Shown one piece after another: positions 26,083 to 33,830 of a stretch of 64,000 nucleotides of DNA. How positions within the stretch are numbered: the stretch's first letter is position 1; each line of letters opens with the position of its first letter. Source of the stretch: Cyclobacteriaceae bacterium (lineage in GTDB: Bacteria; Bacteroidota; Bacteroidia; Cytophagales; Cyclobacteriaceae); contig JAEUUF010000019.1 in NCBI GenBank assembly GCA_016787645.1, positions 62,001 to 126,000 of the forward strand. Direction: 5' to 3'. Both the position numbers and the translations under genes were made by a program. The notes beneath the pieces were generated by a model. That model did not search any database. It worked only from the letters and a program-made list of their open reading frames with translations, and was not told the origin of the DNA.

Positions 26083-26709
26083 ATGCGTTTCACGCTCTTC
26101 CTGTTACTCTTTCCTTTGGTCGCTTTTGCTCAATCGGAATGCTCCCTTGAACTGGACAAAGACAGTATCCAGGTGTATACCTGCCCCCGGGCGGACTCCC
26201 GGTTCAAAACCGTCAAGTCAAGGTTCACCGTAAACAGCAAGCTAACCGAACTTGCTGCCGCCATCCTGGACATTGAAAACTATGGCACCTGGCAGTACAA
26301 GACGGTCAGCGCGCGCGTTTTGAAACAAGTCAGCGAACGTGAGCTGGTCTACTACACCCGTGTGGAGGCACCCGTACTTACGCAAGACCGCGACTTCATC
26401 ATTCGGCTTACGGTAGATCCCGATCCCATGACCCAAGGCATGATCGTCGAGGCAGTCAGCTTGCCCGATTACCTGCCGGGCGTACCCGACGTAGTGCGGG
26501 TGCCCTTTTCGCGTGCCCGTTGGAATATACAGCCCCTGTCACCTGGCAAGCTATCGGTTGAATATGTCATTGACATTGATCTCGGAGGTGCGGTGCCTCC
26601 GTGGATTGTTAACCTTGTCGCCCCCAAAGCGCCTTACGAGACATTCAGCGCGCTAAGAAGGATCATGGTGAACTATCGTGGCAAGAACGTAGGATTCATC
26701 GGGAAGTAA
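26083..26709 (+). CDS. Exported START-like (SRPBCC) domain protein
   Basis: 208 residues with a signal peptide (MRFTLFLLLFPLVAFAQ) and one START/SRPBCC-like lipid-binding fold: IENYGTWQYKTVSARVLK, YTRVEAPVLTQDRDFIIRL and LSVEYVIDIDLGGAVPPWIVN. Bacterial homologues bind hydrophobic ligands, but no ligand is known here. It begins one base after the phosphoesterase stop, so the two are co-transcribed, pointing to a lipid-related substrate for the pair. It is convergent with glnS. Confidence 0.75.
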   Translation: MRFTLFLLLFPLVAFAQSECSLELDKDSIQVYTCPRADSRFKTVKSRFTVNSKLTELAAAILDIENYGTWQYKTVSARVLKQVSERELVYYTRVEAPVLTQDRDFIIRLTVDPDPMTQGMIVEAVSLPDYLPGVPDVVRVPFSRARWNIQPLSPGKLSVEYVIDIDLGGAVPPWIVNLVAPKAPYETFSALRRIMVNYRGKNVGFIGK

Positions 26710-26712
26710 CCC

Positions 26713-28374
26713 TTACCCCTTCTTTGCTTCCTTTGCCCACATGTCCCGCAACGTGACCGTCTGGTTGAAAATCAACTTATCCGGTTTTGAATCCGGGTCG
26801 AGGCAATAGTAGCCCATGCGCAAGAACTGGAATCGCTCGTCGGGTGCTGCTTTGCCCAGTTCCGGTTCAGCATAAACCCGTTTGATCACCAGCGATTGCG
26901 GGTTGAGGTGATCACGAAAATCTCCTTCGAGCGTACCGAGGTCCTCAACGGTAAACAGCCGGTCGTAAATTCTGACCTCTGCCGGAACGGCATGGTTCGC
27001 ACTTACCCAATGGAGCGTACCTTTCACTTGGATCCCCGACGTATCGGAGCCACTCTTGCTCTCCGGAATGTAGGAACAACGAACTTCCAGTATAGTTCCA
27101 TCGGACCCCTTCACGACCTCCTCGCATTTGATGATGTAAGCACTCTTCAATCTGACCATTTGTCCGGGGGCCAAGCGAAAGTACTTCTTCGGCGGGTTCT
27201 CCATGAAATCGTCCTTCTCGATGTATAATTCACGGCTGAAAGGCATCTCGCGGTAGGTGACGCCTTCTTCGCCCGGGGTGTTCTCACTGCGCAACATTTC
27301 TGACTTGCCTTCCGGGTAGTTGATCAAGACAATTTTCAAAGGATCAAACACCACCATGCGCCGCAAGGAGACTTTGTTGAGGTGCTCCCTGACACAGAAT
27401 TCAAGCAGGCTGATATCGATAAGGTTGTCTCGCTTGGCCACACCCACACGGTCACAAAAGTCACGAATGCTTTCAGGGGTATACCCGCGGCGGCGCACAC
27501 CACTGAGCGTAGGCATCCGGGGATCATCCCAACCGCTCACATGCCCTTCATTGACGAGCTGCAGCAGTTTCCGCTTGCTCATCAGCGTGTGTGTCATGTT
27601 GAGGCGTGCAAATTCATATTGCCGCGATGGAAAGATCTCCAGTTTTTCGATAAACCAGTTGTAAAGCTCGCGGTGAGGAACAAATTCCAGCGTGCAGATG
27701 CTGTGCGTCACTTGCTCAATGGAATCACTTTGACCGTGGGCGAAGTCATACATCGGGTAGATACACCAGGTGTCGCCTGTACGGTGGTGATGGGCATGTT
27801 TGATGCGATAGAGAATCGGGTCACGCATGTGCATGTTGGTATGTGCCATGTCAACTTTCGCACGCAATACCCGCTCGCCATCCTTGAACTTCCCGGCCTT
27901 CATCTGTTCGAACAGGGTAAGGTTCTCCTCCACGGACCTGTTTCGATACGGGGAGTCTTTTCCCGGGCTGGTAGGTGTTCCTTTGCTGGCAGCAATTTCC
28001 TCGCTGGTACTGTCGTCGACGTAGGCCAACCCTTTCCTGATCAATTTCAGGGCAAATTCATACAGTTGAGGGAAGTAGTCAGACGCGTACAGCTCATTCG
28101 CCCAGGAGAAACCCAGCCAGGCCACATCATTCTTGATATTGTCAACGTATTCAGTTTCTTCGGTTACCGGGTTTGTGTCATCGAACCGAAGGTTGGTTTT
28201 TCCGCCATATTTCAAGGCCAGCCCGAAATTGAGGCAGATGCTCTTGGCATGACCCAAGTGAAGATAACCGTTGGGTTCAGGCGGGAAGCGCGTGGTAATA
28301 CTGGTGTAGCGGCCTGCTTTCAGGTCATTCTCAACGATCTCCTCCAGGAAGTTCAGGCTCTTTTCCTCTGTCAT
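26713..28374 (-). CDS. glnS: Glutaminyl-tRNA synthetase
   Basis: 553 residues, the usual GlnRS size. The class I signature is FPPEPNGYLHLGHAKSICLN (the HIGH motif) and the KMSKS counterpart is TLMSKRKLLQLV. The C-terminal anticodon-binding beta-barrels are complete. It charges tRNA-Gln directly, so the GatCAB route is not essential for Gln in this organism. It separates the two OMP-GDPD cassettes. TAAAGATA (28393-28400) may be a weak -7 element. Confidence 0.96.
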   Translation of the reverse strand: MTEEKSLNFLEEIVENDLKAGRYTSITTRFPPEPNGYLHLGHAKSICLNFGLALKYGGKTNLRFDDTNPVTEETEYVDNIKNDVAWLGFSWANELYASDYFPQLYEFALKLIRKGLAYVDDSTSEEIAASKGTPTSPGKDSPYRNRSVEENLTLFEQMKAGKFKDGERVLRAKVDMAHTNMHMRDPILYRIKHAHHHRTGDTWCIYPMYDFAHGQSDSIEQVTHSICTLEFVPHRELYNWFIEKLEIFPSRQYEFARLNMTHTLMSKRKLLQLVNEGHVSGWDDPRMPTLSGVRRRGYTPESIRDFCDRVGVAKRDNLIDISLLEFCVREHLNKVSLRRMVVFDPLKIVLINYPEGKSEMLRSENTPGEEGVTYREMPFSRELYIEKDDFMENPPKKYFRLAPGQMVRLKSAYIIKCEEVVKGSDGTILEVRCSYIPESKSGSDTSGIQVKGTLHWVSANHAVPAEVRIYDRLFTVEDLGTLEGDFRDHLNPQSLVIKRVYAEPELGKAAPDERFQFLRMGYYCLDPDSKPDKLIFNQTVTLRDMWAKEAKKG

Positions 28375-28456
28375 GGCTTGCTTAAAAAGTCGTAAAGATA
28401 GGAACCGTTAGCTCTCAGGGAAACAGCCACAAACGAGGTTGTCGCACGCCGAGTCC

Positions 28457-29056
28457 TTACCAAAGGCGATAGCCCGCCATGAAGACCAGTGCCAGGTTCT
28501 TGTCTTCAAGCTTTCCGGAGTAATACCCCCTGAATTCAGCTCCGAGAGTGAAGCGCTCACTGATATCCTTACGATAGCCAATGGTAGCCGTGAAGTCTCC
28601 CAGGGACAAAACAGAAGCGTCATAGTTGCCCAGCTTGCCCGTTGATACGTTGTTCATCAGGAAAGCTTGTCCCATGCCGAAATTCCAATAGTAGTGCTTC
28701 AGGAATTGCATGGAAACAACAAACTGGATGGGAATTGACGCGTTGACTATGCTCACATCTCCCGTAGCCGGATGCGTTCCGGACATTCGATAAAGCTGAT
28801 TGTACCCCGTCTCAAAGCCCAGGCGCAAAAAATATTCGGGCTCCCACATGAGTCGGGCCACAAAAGAATAGTTGACCGGCTTAACCTTGTCCGCAGCTAC
28901 TTCGAGGTTATTGATGTAATAGTTCGGGCCAATCCCACCATACACGATCCATCGATGTTTCTTCCCGGAAGCGGCAGTCGCTTCGGTTTGAGCACACGCC
29001 GAGGTGATCGATAACCCGAAGATGAGCACACCCAAAAAGAAGTTTATTCTCGACAT
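28457..29056 (-). CDS. Outer-membrane beta-barrel-like protein, cassette 2 gene B
   Basis: 199 residues with a signal peptide (MSRINFFLGVLIFGLSITSACAQ) and beta-barrel-like patterning ending in VFMAGYRLW. A paralogue of the protein at 22569-23153, same position in its cassette and about the same length. Unknown function. It starts three bases after the cassette 2 GDPD stop. Confidence 0.65.
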   Translation of the reverse strand: MSRINFFLGVLIFGLSITSACAQTEATAASGKKHRWIVYGGIGPNYYINNLEVAADKVKPVNYSFVARLMWEPEYFLRLGFETGYNQLYRMSGTHPATGDVSIVNASIPIQFVVSMQFLKHYYWNFGMGQAFLMNNVSTGKLGNYDASVLSLGDFTATIGYRKDISERFTLGAEFRGYYSGKLEDKNLALVFMAGYRLW

Positions 29057-29059
29057 AGC

Positions 29060-30331
29060 TCAGAACATCGTGTAGTAGTTATAAACCACATAGGCCGGAT
29101 AATCGGTGATAAAACCATCGAACTGGCCATTCTTCAGGTAATTCTTGATCAGACCTTCTGCATTCAGCGTCCAGCTGATCACCTTCAGTCCATTATCGTG
29201 TGCCCGCTGCACATCAGGCAAAAGCAAGCCCATCGTATAGCGCGGACCAAAGAACTGGCAGTTATTGGCCAACGCTTTGTCAATTGACTCCTCAGCCAGT
29301 GTGGGAAGCGGCAGCGTGTAATTGGGATCGGCCGGATTACCTGCCTGGTAGGTGGGCACCTTTTTGAGTTCGTCGATCACTTCGGAAGAAGGAAGCCCGG
29401 CGAAAATGACCACATCCCGATTCTTGTCCAGGGCTCTCTTGTAGGCCCTCCGAACTACGGGTTCCAGGTACTTGAATACATCCACATTACCCTTGATGTC
29501 CATCCAGAAGTATTTCATGGTAGTGGAGTCAATGAACGCGGTCAGCGCTTGCTCCACGGAGGGCACACGCTGGCCGTCAATCAATTCAACATACTGGGAA
29601 ATGAATGCAAAACTGTATTGATCCCAGTAGCCGAACAATGGGCCCTTCTTGGTTAGCCGGGTGTTGATGGTTGGATCATGCACCAGGATGGGAACGTTAT
29701 CCTTGGTCATGCGGACATCCAACTCCAAGCCGGTAATTCCGTAATCTTCCGCATTGAGAATCATATTGATGGAATTCTCTGCATAAGGAGGATCTACCGT
29801 AGTTTGAATTCCGTGGTGAGCAAAAACCATGAAAGGATTGTTTGTCGCAAAAGCGGTGAATGGCCGCTCATATTGAATGGTAATGGGATTTCCAGACGTT
29901 ACCTCCTTGAGTTTCAGGCTGGATACCAGTCCATTCAGCAAGTCTGCAACTCCATCGGCTGAGGAAATGGCAAACTGGATGTTAGCCTGGGCAGGGCTTT
30001 CCGTATACCGCCAGAAGCCGGAGAATTGAATTGACCCGTCAGATGCTTTGTATCCATATTTTAACAAGAGCTGCATTCCACTGGCATTGCTGAAGAAAGA
30101 AACCTTATTCCTGGAAACTTTGCAGACAAAGGTTGTACCGAGGTACTCACTTCCCGAGGCCAGCGTGTAAACGCCTTCCATGGCTTTGATGGTCGTATTA
30201 CCCACAAACGGAATGGCGGTAGTGCCTACCAGGTTACTATCGTTACCTGCGGGAGGGGGAGTAATCTCACTTTGAGAGCAACTCAAGAAGAAAAAGGAAA
30301 GAGCTATTATGATTCCAGGGAGTAACTTCAT
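29060..30331 (-). CDS. GDPD-family lipoprotein with altered HRG motif, cassette 2
   Basis: 423 residues with a lipoprotein signal (ALSFFFLSCSQSE). It has the same two-part layout as the cassette 1 protein: an unrecognised N-terminal domain (MEGVYTLASGSEY, GFWRYTESP), then a GDPD barrel with ENSINM, LELDVRMTKDNVPILVHDPT and a C-terminal DGFITDYPAYVVY. The usual HRG is HHG (VFAHHGIQ), so the conserved Arg that contacts phosphate is a His, while the metal-binding Glu and Asp and the second His remain. Activity may be altered, shifted in substrate or lost. Confidence 0.82.
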   Translation of the reverse strand: MKLLPGIIIALSFFFLSCSQSEITPPPAGNDSNLVGTTAIPFVGNTTIKAMEGVYTLASGSEYLGTTFVCKVSRNKVSFFSNASGMQLLLKYGYKASDGSIQFSGFWRYTESPAQANIQFAISSADGVADLLNGLVSSLKLKEVTSGNPITIQYERPFTAFATNNPFMVFAHHGIQTTVDPPYAENSINMILNAEDYGITGLELDVRMTKDNVPILVHDPTINTRLTKKGPLFGYWDQYSFAFISQYVELIDGQRVPSVEQALTAFIDSTTMKYFWMDIKGNVDVFKYLEPVVRRAYKRALDKNRDVVIFAGLPSSEVIDELKKVPTYQAGNPADPNYTLPLPTLAEESIDKALANNCQFFGPRYTMGLLLPDVQRAHDNGLKVISWTLNAEGLIKNYLKNGQFDGFITDYPAYVVYNYYTMF

Positions 30332-30340
30332 GATGACTCG

Positions 30341-31081
30341 TTAGAAATTCCAGCCCACTTGAAACTCGGGCATGACATAGCGGTATTTACTGGCCGGAAG
30401 CGCGGGCCAGGCGATGATGTGGTATCGAAGGTAATTCAGCTTGAATCCAATGGACATCACCCGCTTTTTGGTCAACCGCTGTTCAAAGCTTGTGGTTATG
30501 GAGTAACCGTTGATAAAGGACTCCTTGGATGAGACCGTATTTCCCCCTTCACTGACGCTGATGTCGAGCGTATTGTAAAGGTCCGCCCGGATGGTAAGGG
30601 CTGTTTTTCCGAAATTGTACCCAGCCGCTAATGAAGGTTGTGTTTCCCAACCCGTCAAGATCGTGTTGAACCCAAACTGCTTGAGGACACCAAAATTAAA
30701 CGCTACCTGGTACCCCACACCCACGCTGAATCGCCCGCTGGAATAATTCCAGAACGGACCCGCGTTGAACCGGTTGGAAATAATCAATGACGACACACCG
30801 CCCTGCAGGTTAAATCCTTTGGGCAGGGTATACTTTCCCGTGTAATTAAACATGGGCGCCACGACAGCATCGAGGGTCCAGTCCTTGGGTGGAACCACAT
30901 AAAGCAGATAGATGGCGTGTGAATATTTGCCAGAGGGCAACGGCTGTGGAAGCAAAAAGCTGCGGTCCTTGATGTCAAACCGGGTGGTATCCGTGTCCTG
31001 GGCCTGTAAGGAAAGAAACCGGCCACTCAATAATATTAAGCACAACAGGATTCGGAGCTTGGAGAAACAAATTACCTTCAT
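30341..31081 (-). CDS. Outer-membrane protein, cassette 2 gene A
   Basis: A 246-residue exported protein, a paralogue of that at 24384-25121, with strand-rich sequence and a C-terminal MPEFQVGWNF. The signal peptide spans about residues 1-27 (LRILLCLILLSGRFLSLQAQ). It heads cassette 2 and is followed nine bases later by the GDPD gene. Function unknown; a surface barrel that hands substrate to the lipoprotein is one possibility. Confidence 0.65.
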   Translation of the reverse strand: MKVICFSKLRILLCLILLSGRFLSLQAQDTDTTRFDIKDRSFLLPQPLPSGKYSHAIYLLYVVPPKDWTLDAVVAPMFNYTGKYTLPKGFNLQGGVSSLIISNRFNAGPFWNYSSGRFSVGVGYQVAFNFGVLKQFGFNTILTGWETQPSLAAGYNFGKTALTIRADLYNTLDISVSEGGNTVSSKESFINGYSITTSFEQRLTKKRVMSIGFKLNYLRYHIIAWPALPASKYRYVMPEFQVGWNF

Positions 31082-31103
31082 GCTGGGAACTTTTCGGAAA
31101 GAT

Positions 31104-31133
31104 TAAAGGTATGGAATGAGGCCGGATTGTCAA
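31104..31133 (-). promoter_or_regulatory. Promoter of OMP-GDPD cassette 2
   Basis: On the minus strand TTGACA is followed by TACCTTTA with exactly 19 bases between TTG and TA, fitting the Bacteroidota sigma consensus at both boxes. It ends 23 bases before the ATG at 31081. Confidence 0.6.
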
Positions 31134-31168
31134 GTTTCGACCAACGAGTATTCAATAAACAAGTATCC

Positions 31169-31387
31169 ATGAGTAGCGTAAAAGAAACCTTCCAGGTAAA
31201 TGGGATGACCTGCAGTGGTTGTGTCAATACGGTGAAGAGATTATTGTCCAATGTGAAGGGGGTCCAGGATGCCCAGGTCTCGCTTACCACGAAGACGGCT
31301 GAGGTCACCCGAGACGAAAGCGTGAGTATTGATGCACTGAAGATCGCATTGCGGGGATTTCCATACGAGATCGTAGAGCGTCACTAG
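31169..31387 (+). CDS. Heavy-metal-associated (HMA) domain metallochaperone
   Basis: A 72-residue single HMA domain. GMTCSGCVNTVKRLL carries the metal-binding Cys15-x2-Cys18. Length and fold match CopZ/Atx1-type copper chaperones. No P-type ATPase or other metal gene is adjacent, so the partner is encoded elsewhere. The ATG at 31169 is used because it gives the standard domain start. A perfect 10-bp palindrome (GACTTAAGTC) follows the stop at about 31390. Confidence 0.88.
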   Translation: MSSVKETFQVNGMTCSGCVNTVKRLLSNVKGVQDAQVSLTTKTAEVTRDESVSIDALKIALRGFPYEIVERH

Positions 31388-31420
31388 TTGACTTAAGTCG
31401 GGCGATCAGGGATTTCTTAA

Positions 31421-32182
31421 TCACTTCCCGTAGATCTGGTTCAATAGTCCCGCCAGGCGAACCCCCGCCTGCAGCATGCGCTGTTTGGCGATGGGGAAGT
31501 ACTTGAAGGAATATTGATAACCCAGCGCACCGTTTCCGATGTCATACACTTGCGGGCGATAGGTGATTGACTCTTGCGCCCATTCGCGTACGCTCGCGGC
31601 CTGCCATTTTTTTATGGTCTGCTTATCCGGCTTGCCCAATGCGCCGGCCAGTTCGGTGTAGCTGAGTTTAGTATCGTCGATCATCTCGCTGTCCCACACC
31701 CGATGAAGGTTGGACTCATTACGAAACCATTTCACTTTCACTTCATTGCCACCCCGGTCACCGGGTTTGCCCACATGCAAGGGTTGGTGAATATCTCCCA
31801 CGAGATGAATCAACATCTTTAAGGTCTCTTCCTCCTGCTTCTTGCTCAGCTTCCTGCTTTTCAAGTCCTTCATAAACTTCTCGATCATTTCCACCACCTT
31901 TCCGTCAGGGTTAGAAGCAATATCCTCATAACGTTTCCCGTCGGGTATAGTGGTATAATGCCAGGTATCCGCATAGCGATAGGTTGAATCCGACCTGATT
32001 TCGTCCATCCAGGTGCTCGCCATAGCCAGTGATTCCTGCCCCAGGACGACTGCAATTTTCTTCCGGGCCTTTGCAGTAAGGTACTGATCCGCGACCAGGC
32101 CCGTGGCACGGTGCCCTGTCGCCCCCCAGCCAAAACTTTCAAGGCTCACGAAACAGGCGACCGCAATAATTATCCCTCTCAT
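31421..32182 (-). CDS. S1/P1-type nuclease
   Basis: A 253-residue secreted zinc nuclease. Predicted signal cleavage leaves Trp19 as the mature N-terminus (WGATGHRATG), which in P1 nuclease supplies its amino group and carbonyl to zinc. Other ligands are in IHLVGDIHQPLHVG and the later NLHRVWDSEMID. It degrades single-stranded DNA or RNA, or 3'-nucleotides, outside the cytoplasm, probably for phosphate or nucleoside scavenging. It is convergent with the HMA gene. Confidence 0.88.
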   Translation of the reverse strand: MRGIIIAVACFVSLESFGWGATGHRATGLVADQYLTAKARKKIAVVLGQESLAMASTWMDEIRSDSTYRYADTWHYTTIPDGKRYEDIASNPDGKVVEMIEKFMKDLKSRKLSKKQEEETLKMLIHLVGDIHQPLHVGKPGDRGGNEVKVKWFRNESNLHRVWDSEMIDDTKLSYTELAGALGKPDKQTIKKWQAASVREWAQESITYRPQVYDIGNGALGYQYSFKYFPIAKQRMLQAGVRLAGLLNQIYGK

Positions 32183-32242
32183 AGGTCAGTTAATTGAGCC
32201 GCAAAATAGCGGTTTCCGGTTTATAGTGGTTGAATTCCCGAC

Positions 32243-32250
32243 TATCTTTG
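32243..32250 (+). promoter_or_regulatory. -7 promoter element of the amidoligase operon
   Basis: TATCTTTG is an exact TAnnTTTG; 19 bases upstream is TTA, a partial -33 match. It lies 62 bases before the GTG start at 32313 and would drive the four-gene operon to 36517. Confidence 0.45.
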
Positions 32251-32312
32251 ACTCCTCGACCTGAGGGAAACAAATACACCATTGAGAACAACCCCGGCCT
32301 TGCCGGCACCCT

Positions 32313-33086
32313 GTGAAACTTTCCGCTATTCGCATTGCCAACCAACTTGACTTGAAAGGACTCAAGTCTTCCCTGGATATCAAGGCCCTGGCAGATTCTT
32401 CCTCGGAATTGTTCTATCAACTGGCGCCCGACAAGTATCAATATTATTTCAACTACGGGATCGTCGTGTTTTCGGGTCACAGCGACGAGGAAATCAAACA
32501 GACCGTTACGAAAATTCATGGCTTTCTGAAAAGTCCCAACGGCTGGTTGCGCGACGATCATGAGATTGTTGTCCGGGAAGGCACATCCCTGGAATTTCTT
32601 TTTGACCAGGTCATCGTTGATCACATTGACGAAAAAGTGGTCCGCATTGTCATGCTGAACCTGGCCCAGTCGGTGGCCCTCGACCACTACCATCATACTT
32701 CCGAAAACCTGCTCACGGAGATCCGGGGGTTCACCAATCACCTCGAGGCAACCGGAAAACTGAGCATCAACCGCAAGAACATGATGAAGTTTATTGGGAG
32801 AGCCCTCAATACTCAGAATGACATTGCGGACAACATCTATATCTTCGATGCGCCGGATATGGTGTGGGACAATGAATACCTCGACAACCTCCACAAAGGA
32901 CTCATGAAACACTACGACCTCCGTGTGCGGTTCAGCGAGGTGGAGTACACCTTACGCATCATTGAAGACAACCTGCGGGTATTCCGTGAGATTACTGCCC
33001 AACGGGAAAGCAGTTTGTTGGAATGGATTATTATTCTCCTGATTCTCGTGGAAGTGGTCAACCTTTTCCTCTCCAAAATATTCTGA
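32313..33086 (+). CDS. RMD1/DUF155 family membrane protein
   Basis: 257 residues from a GTG start (MKLSAIRIANQLDLKGLKSS). The core YYFNYGIVVFSGH, a long helical region with SVALDHYHH, and a C-terminal membrane segment (WIIILLILVEVVNLFLSKIF) match the RMD1/YagE (DUF155) family, whose yeast and human members sit in mitochondria and are needed for translation or meiosis by an unknown mechanism. The bacterial role is not known. It ends three bases before the C39-like peptidase gene, the first gene of a tight four-gene set. Confidence 0.8.
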   Translation: MKLSAIRIANQLDLKGLKSSLDIKALADSSSELFYQLAPDKYQYYFNYGIVVFSGHSDEEIKQTVTKIHGFLKSPNGWLRDDHEIVVREGTSLEFLFDQVIVDHIDEKVVRIVMLNLAQSVALDHYHHTSENLLTEIRGFTNHLEATGKLSINRKNMMKFIGRALNTQNDIADNIYIFDAPDMVWDNEYLDNLHKGLMKHYDLRVRFSEVEYTLRIIEDNLRVFREITAQRESSLLEWIIILLILVEVVNLFLSKIF

Positions 33087-33089
33087 GGC

Positions 33090-33803
33090 ATGTCACAGCA
33101 GAAGGCGCTCTTCCTTGACTTCGATATAAAGGCCCAGCCGGATGAGGTGACTTGCGGCCCCACCTGCCTCCACGCACTTTACAGTTATTACAATGATCCC
33201 ATATCCCTCAAACAAGTCATCAAGGAAGTAAAACAATTGAAGAACGGGGGCACCCTGGCCGTGATGATGGGGAACCACGCATTGAAGAGAGGGTACCAGG
33301 CAACCATTTACACCTATAACCTTAATGTGATGGACCCCACCTGGGCTACCCTTTCCACCCGAAAGATCATTGAAAACCTCAGGCGTCAAATGCGGTACAA
33401 AGCTCACCGGCGGAAACTTGTGGTGGCCAGCAAAGCCTATATCAACTTCTTACAAGCTGGCGGCAAGTTGCTCAATGCTGAATTGGATGAAGGATTGATC
33501 AAAGGCTATCTCAAACGATCAGTCCCCATTATCGCTGGCCTTAGTGCGACCTACCTTTATGGCACCCCACGCGAAATACCCAGCACCAACAAATACGACA
33601 GTATCCGCGGTGAGCCGGTGGGGCATTTTGCCATTATTAATGGGTATGAAAGTGAGCGCGGGATGGCCTTCCTGGCCGATCCAATGAATCCAAACCCACT
33701 AAAATCCCAGTATTATAACGTGACCTTCGATCGGCTGCTGAACAGCATTATGCTGGGAATTGTCACCTATGACGCTAACTTGCTTATCATCCAGCCGAAG
33801 TAA
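33090..33803 (+). CDS. C39-like cysteine peptidase
   Basis: 237 residues. The papain-like catalytic Cys is in EVTCGPTCLHALYSYY, and the His and Asp are in GHFAIINGYE and FLADPMNPN, as in C39 peptidases. There is no signal peptide or ABC transporter domain, so it is a free cytoplasmic enzyme rather than a bacteriocin-processing exporter. Located between DUF155 and two ATP-dependent ligases, it may hydrolyse or transfer the peptide bonds they make. The link to RimK and GCS2 ligases recurs in comparative-genomics descriptions of amidoligase operons, from memory and not checked here. Confidence 0.8.
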   Translation: MSQQKALFLDFDIKAQPDEVTCGPTCLHALYSYYNDPISLKQVIKEVKQLKNGGTLAVMMGNHALKRGYQATIYTYNLNVMDPTWATLSTRKIIENLRRQMRYKAHRRKLVVASKAYINFLQAGGKLLNAELDEGLIKGYLKRSVPIIAGLSATYLYGTPREIPSTNKYDSIRGEPVGHFAIINGYESERGMAFLADPMNPNPLKSQYYNVTFDRLLNSIMLGIVTYDANLLIIQPK

Positions 33804-33830
33804 CCCTTCCCTATCCGGTTATTCCCCCGC

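Noticed and set aside
27382-28395. A long open frame opposite glnS
   Set aside because: It mirrors the codon structure of glnS on the other strand, has no recognisable domain, and glnS is certain.
31390-31399. Perfect palindrome GACTTAAGTC between the HMA and nuclease genes
   Set aside because: Ten bases with a symmetric AT-rich centre occur by chance at this window size, and it lies between convergent genes where an operator is not expected.
33090-33803. C39-like protein as a bacteriocin-processing peptidase
   Set aside because: It has no membrane or ABC ATPase domain and no double-glycine precursor gene nearby.
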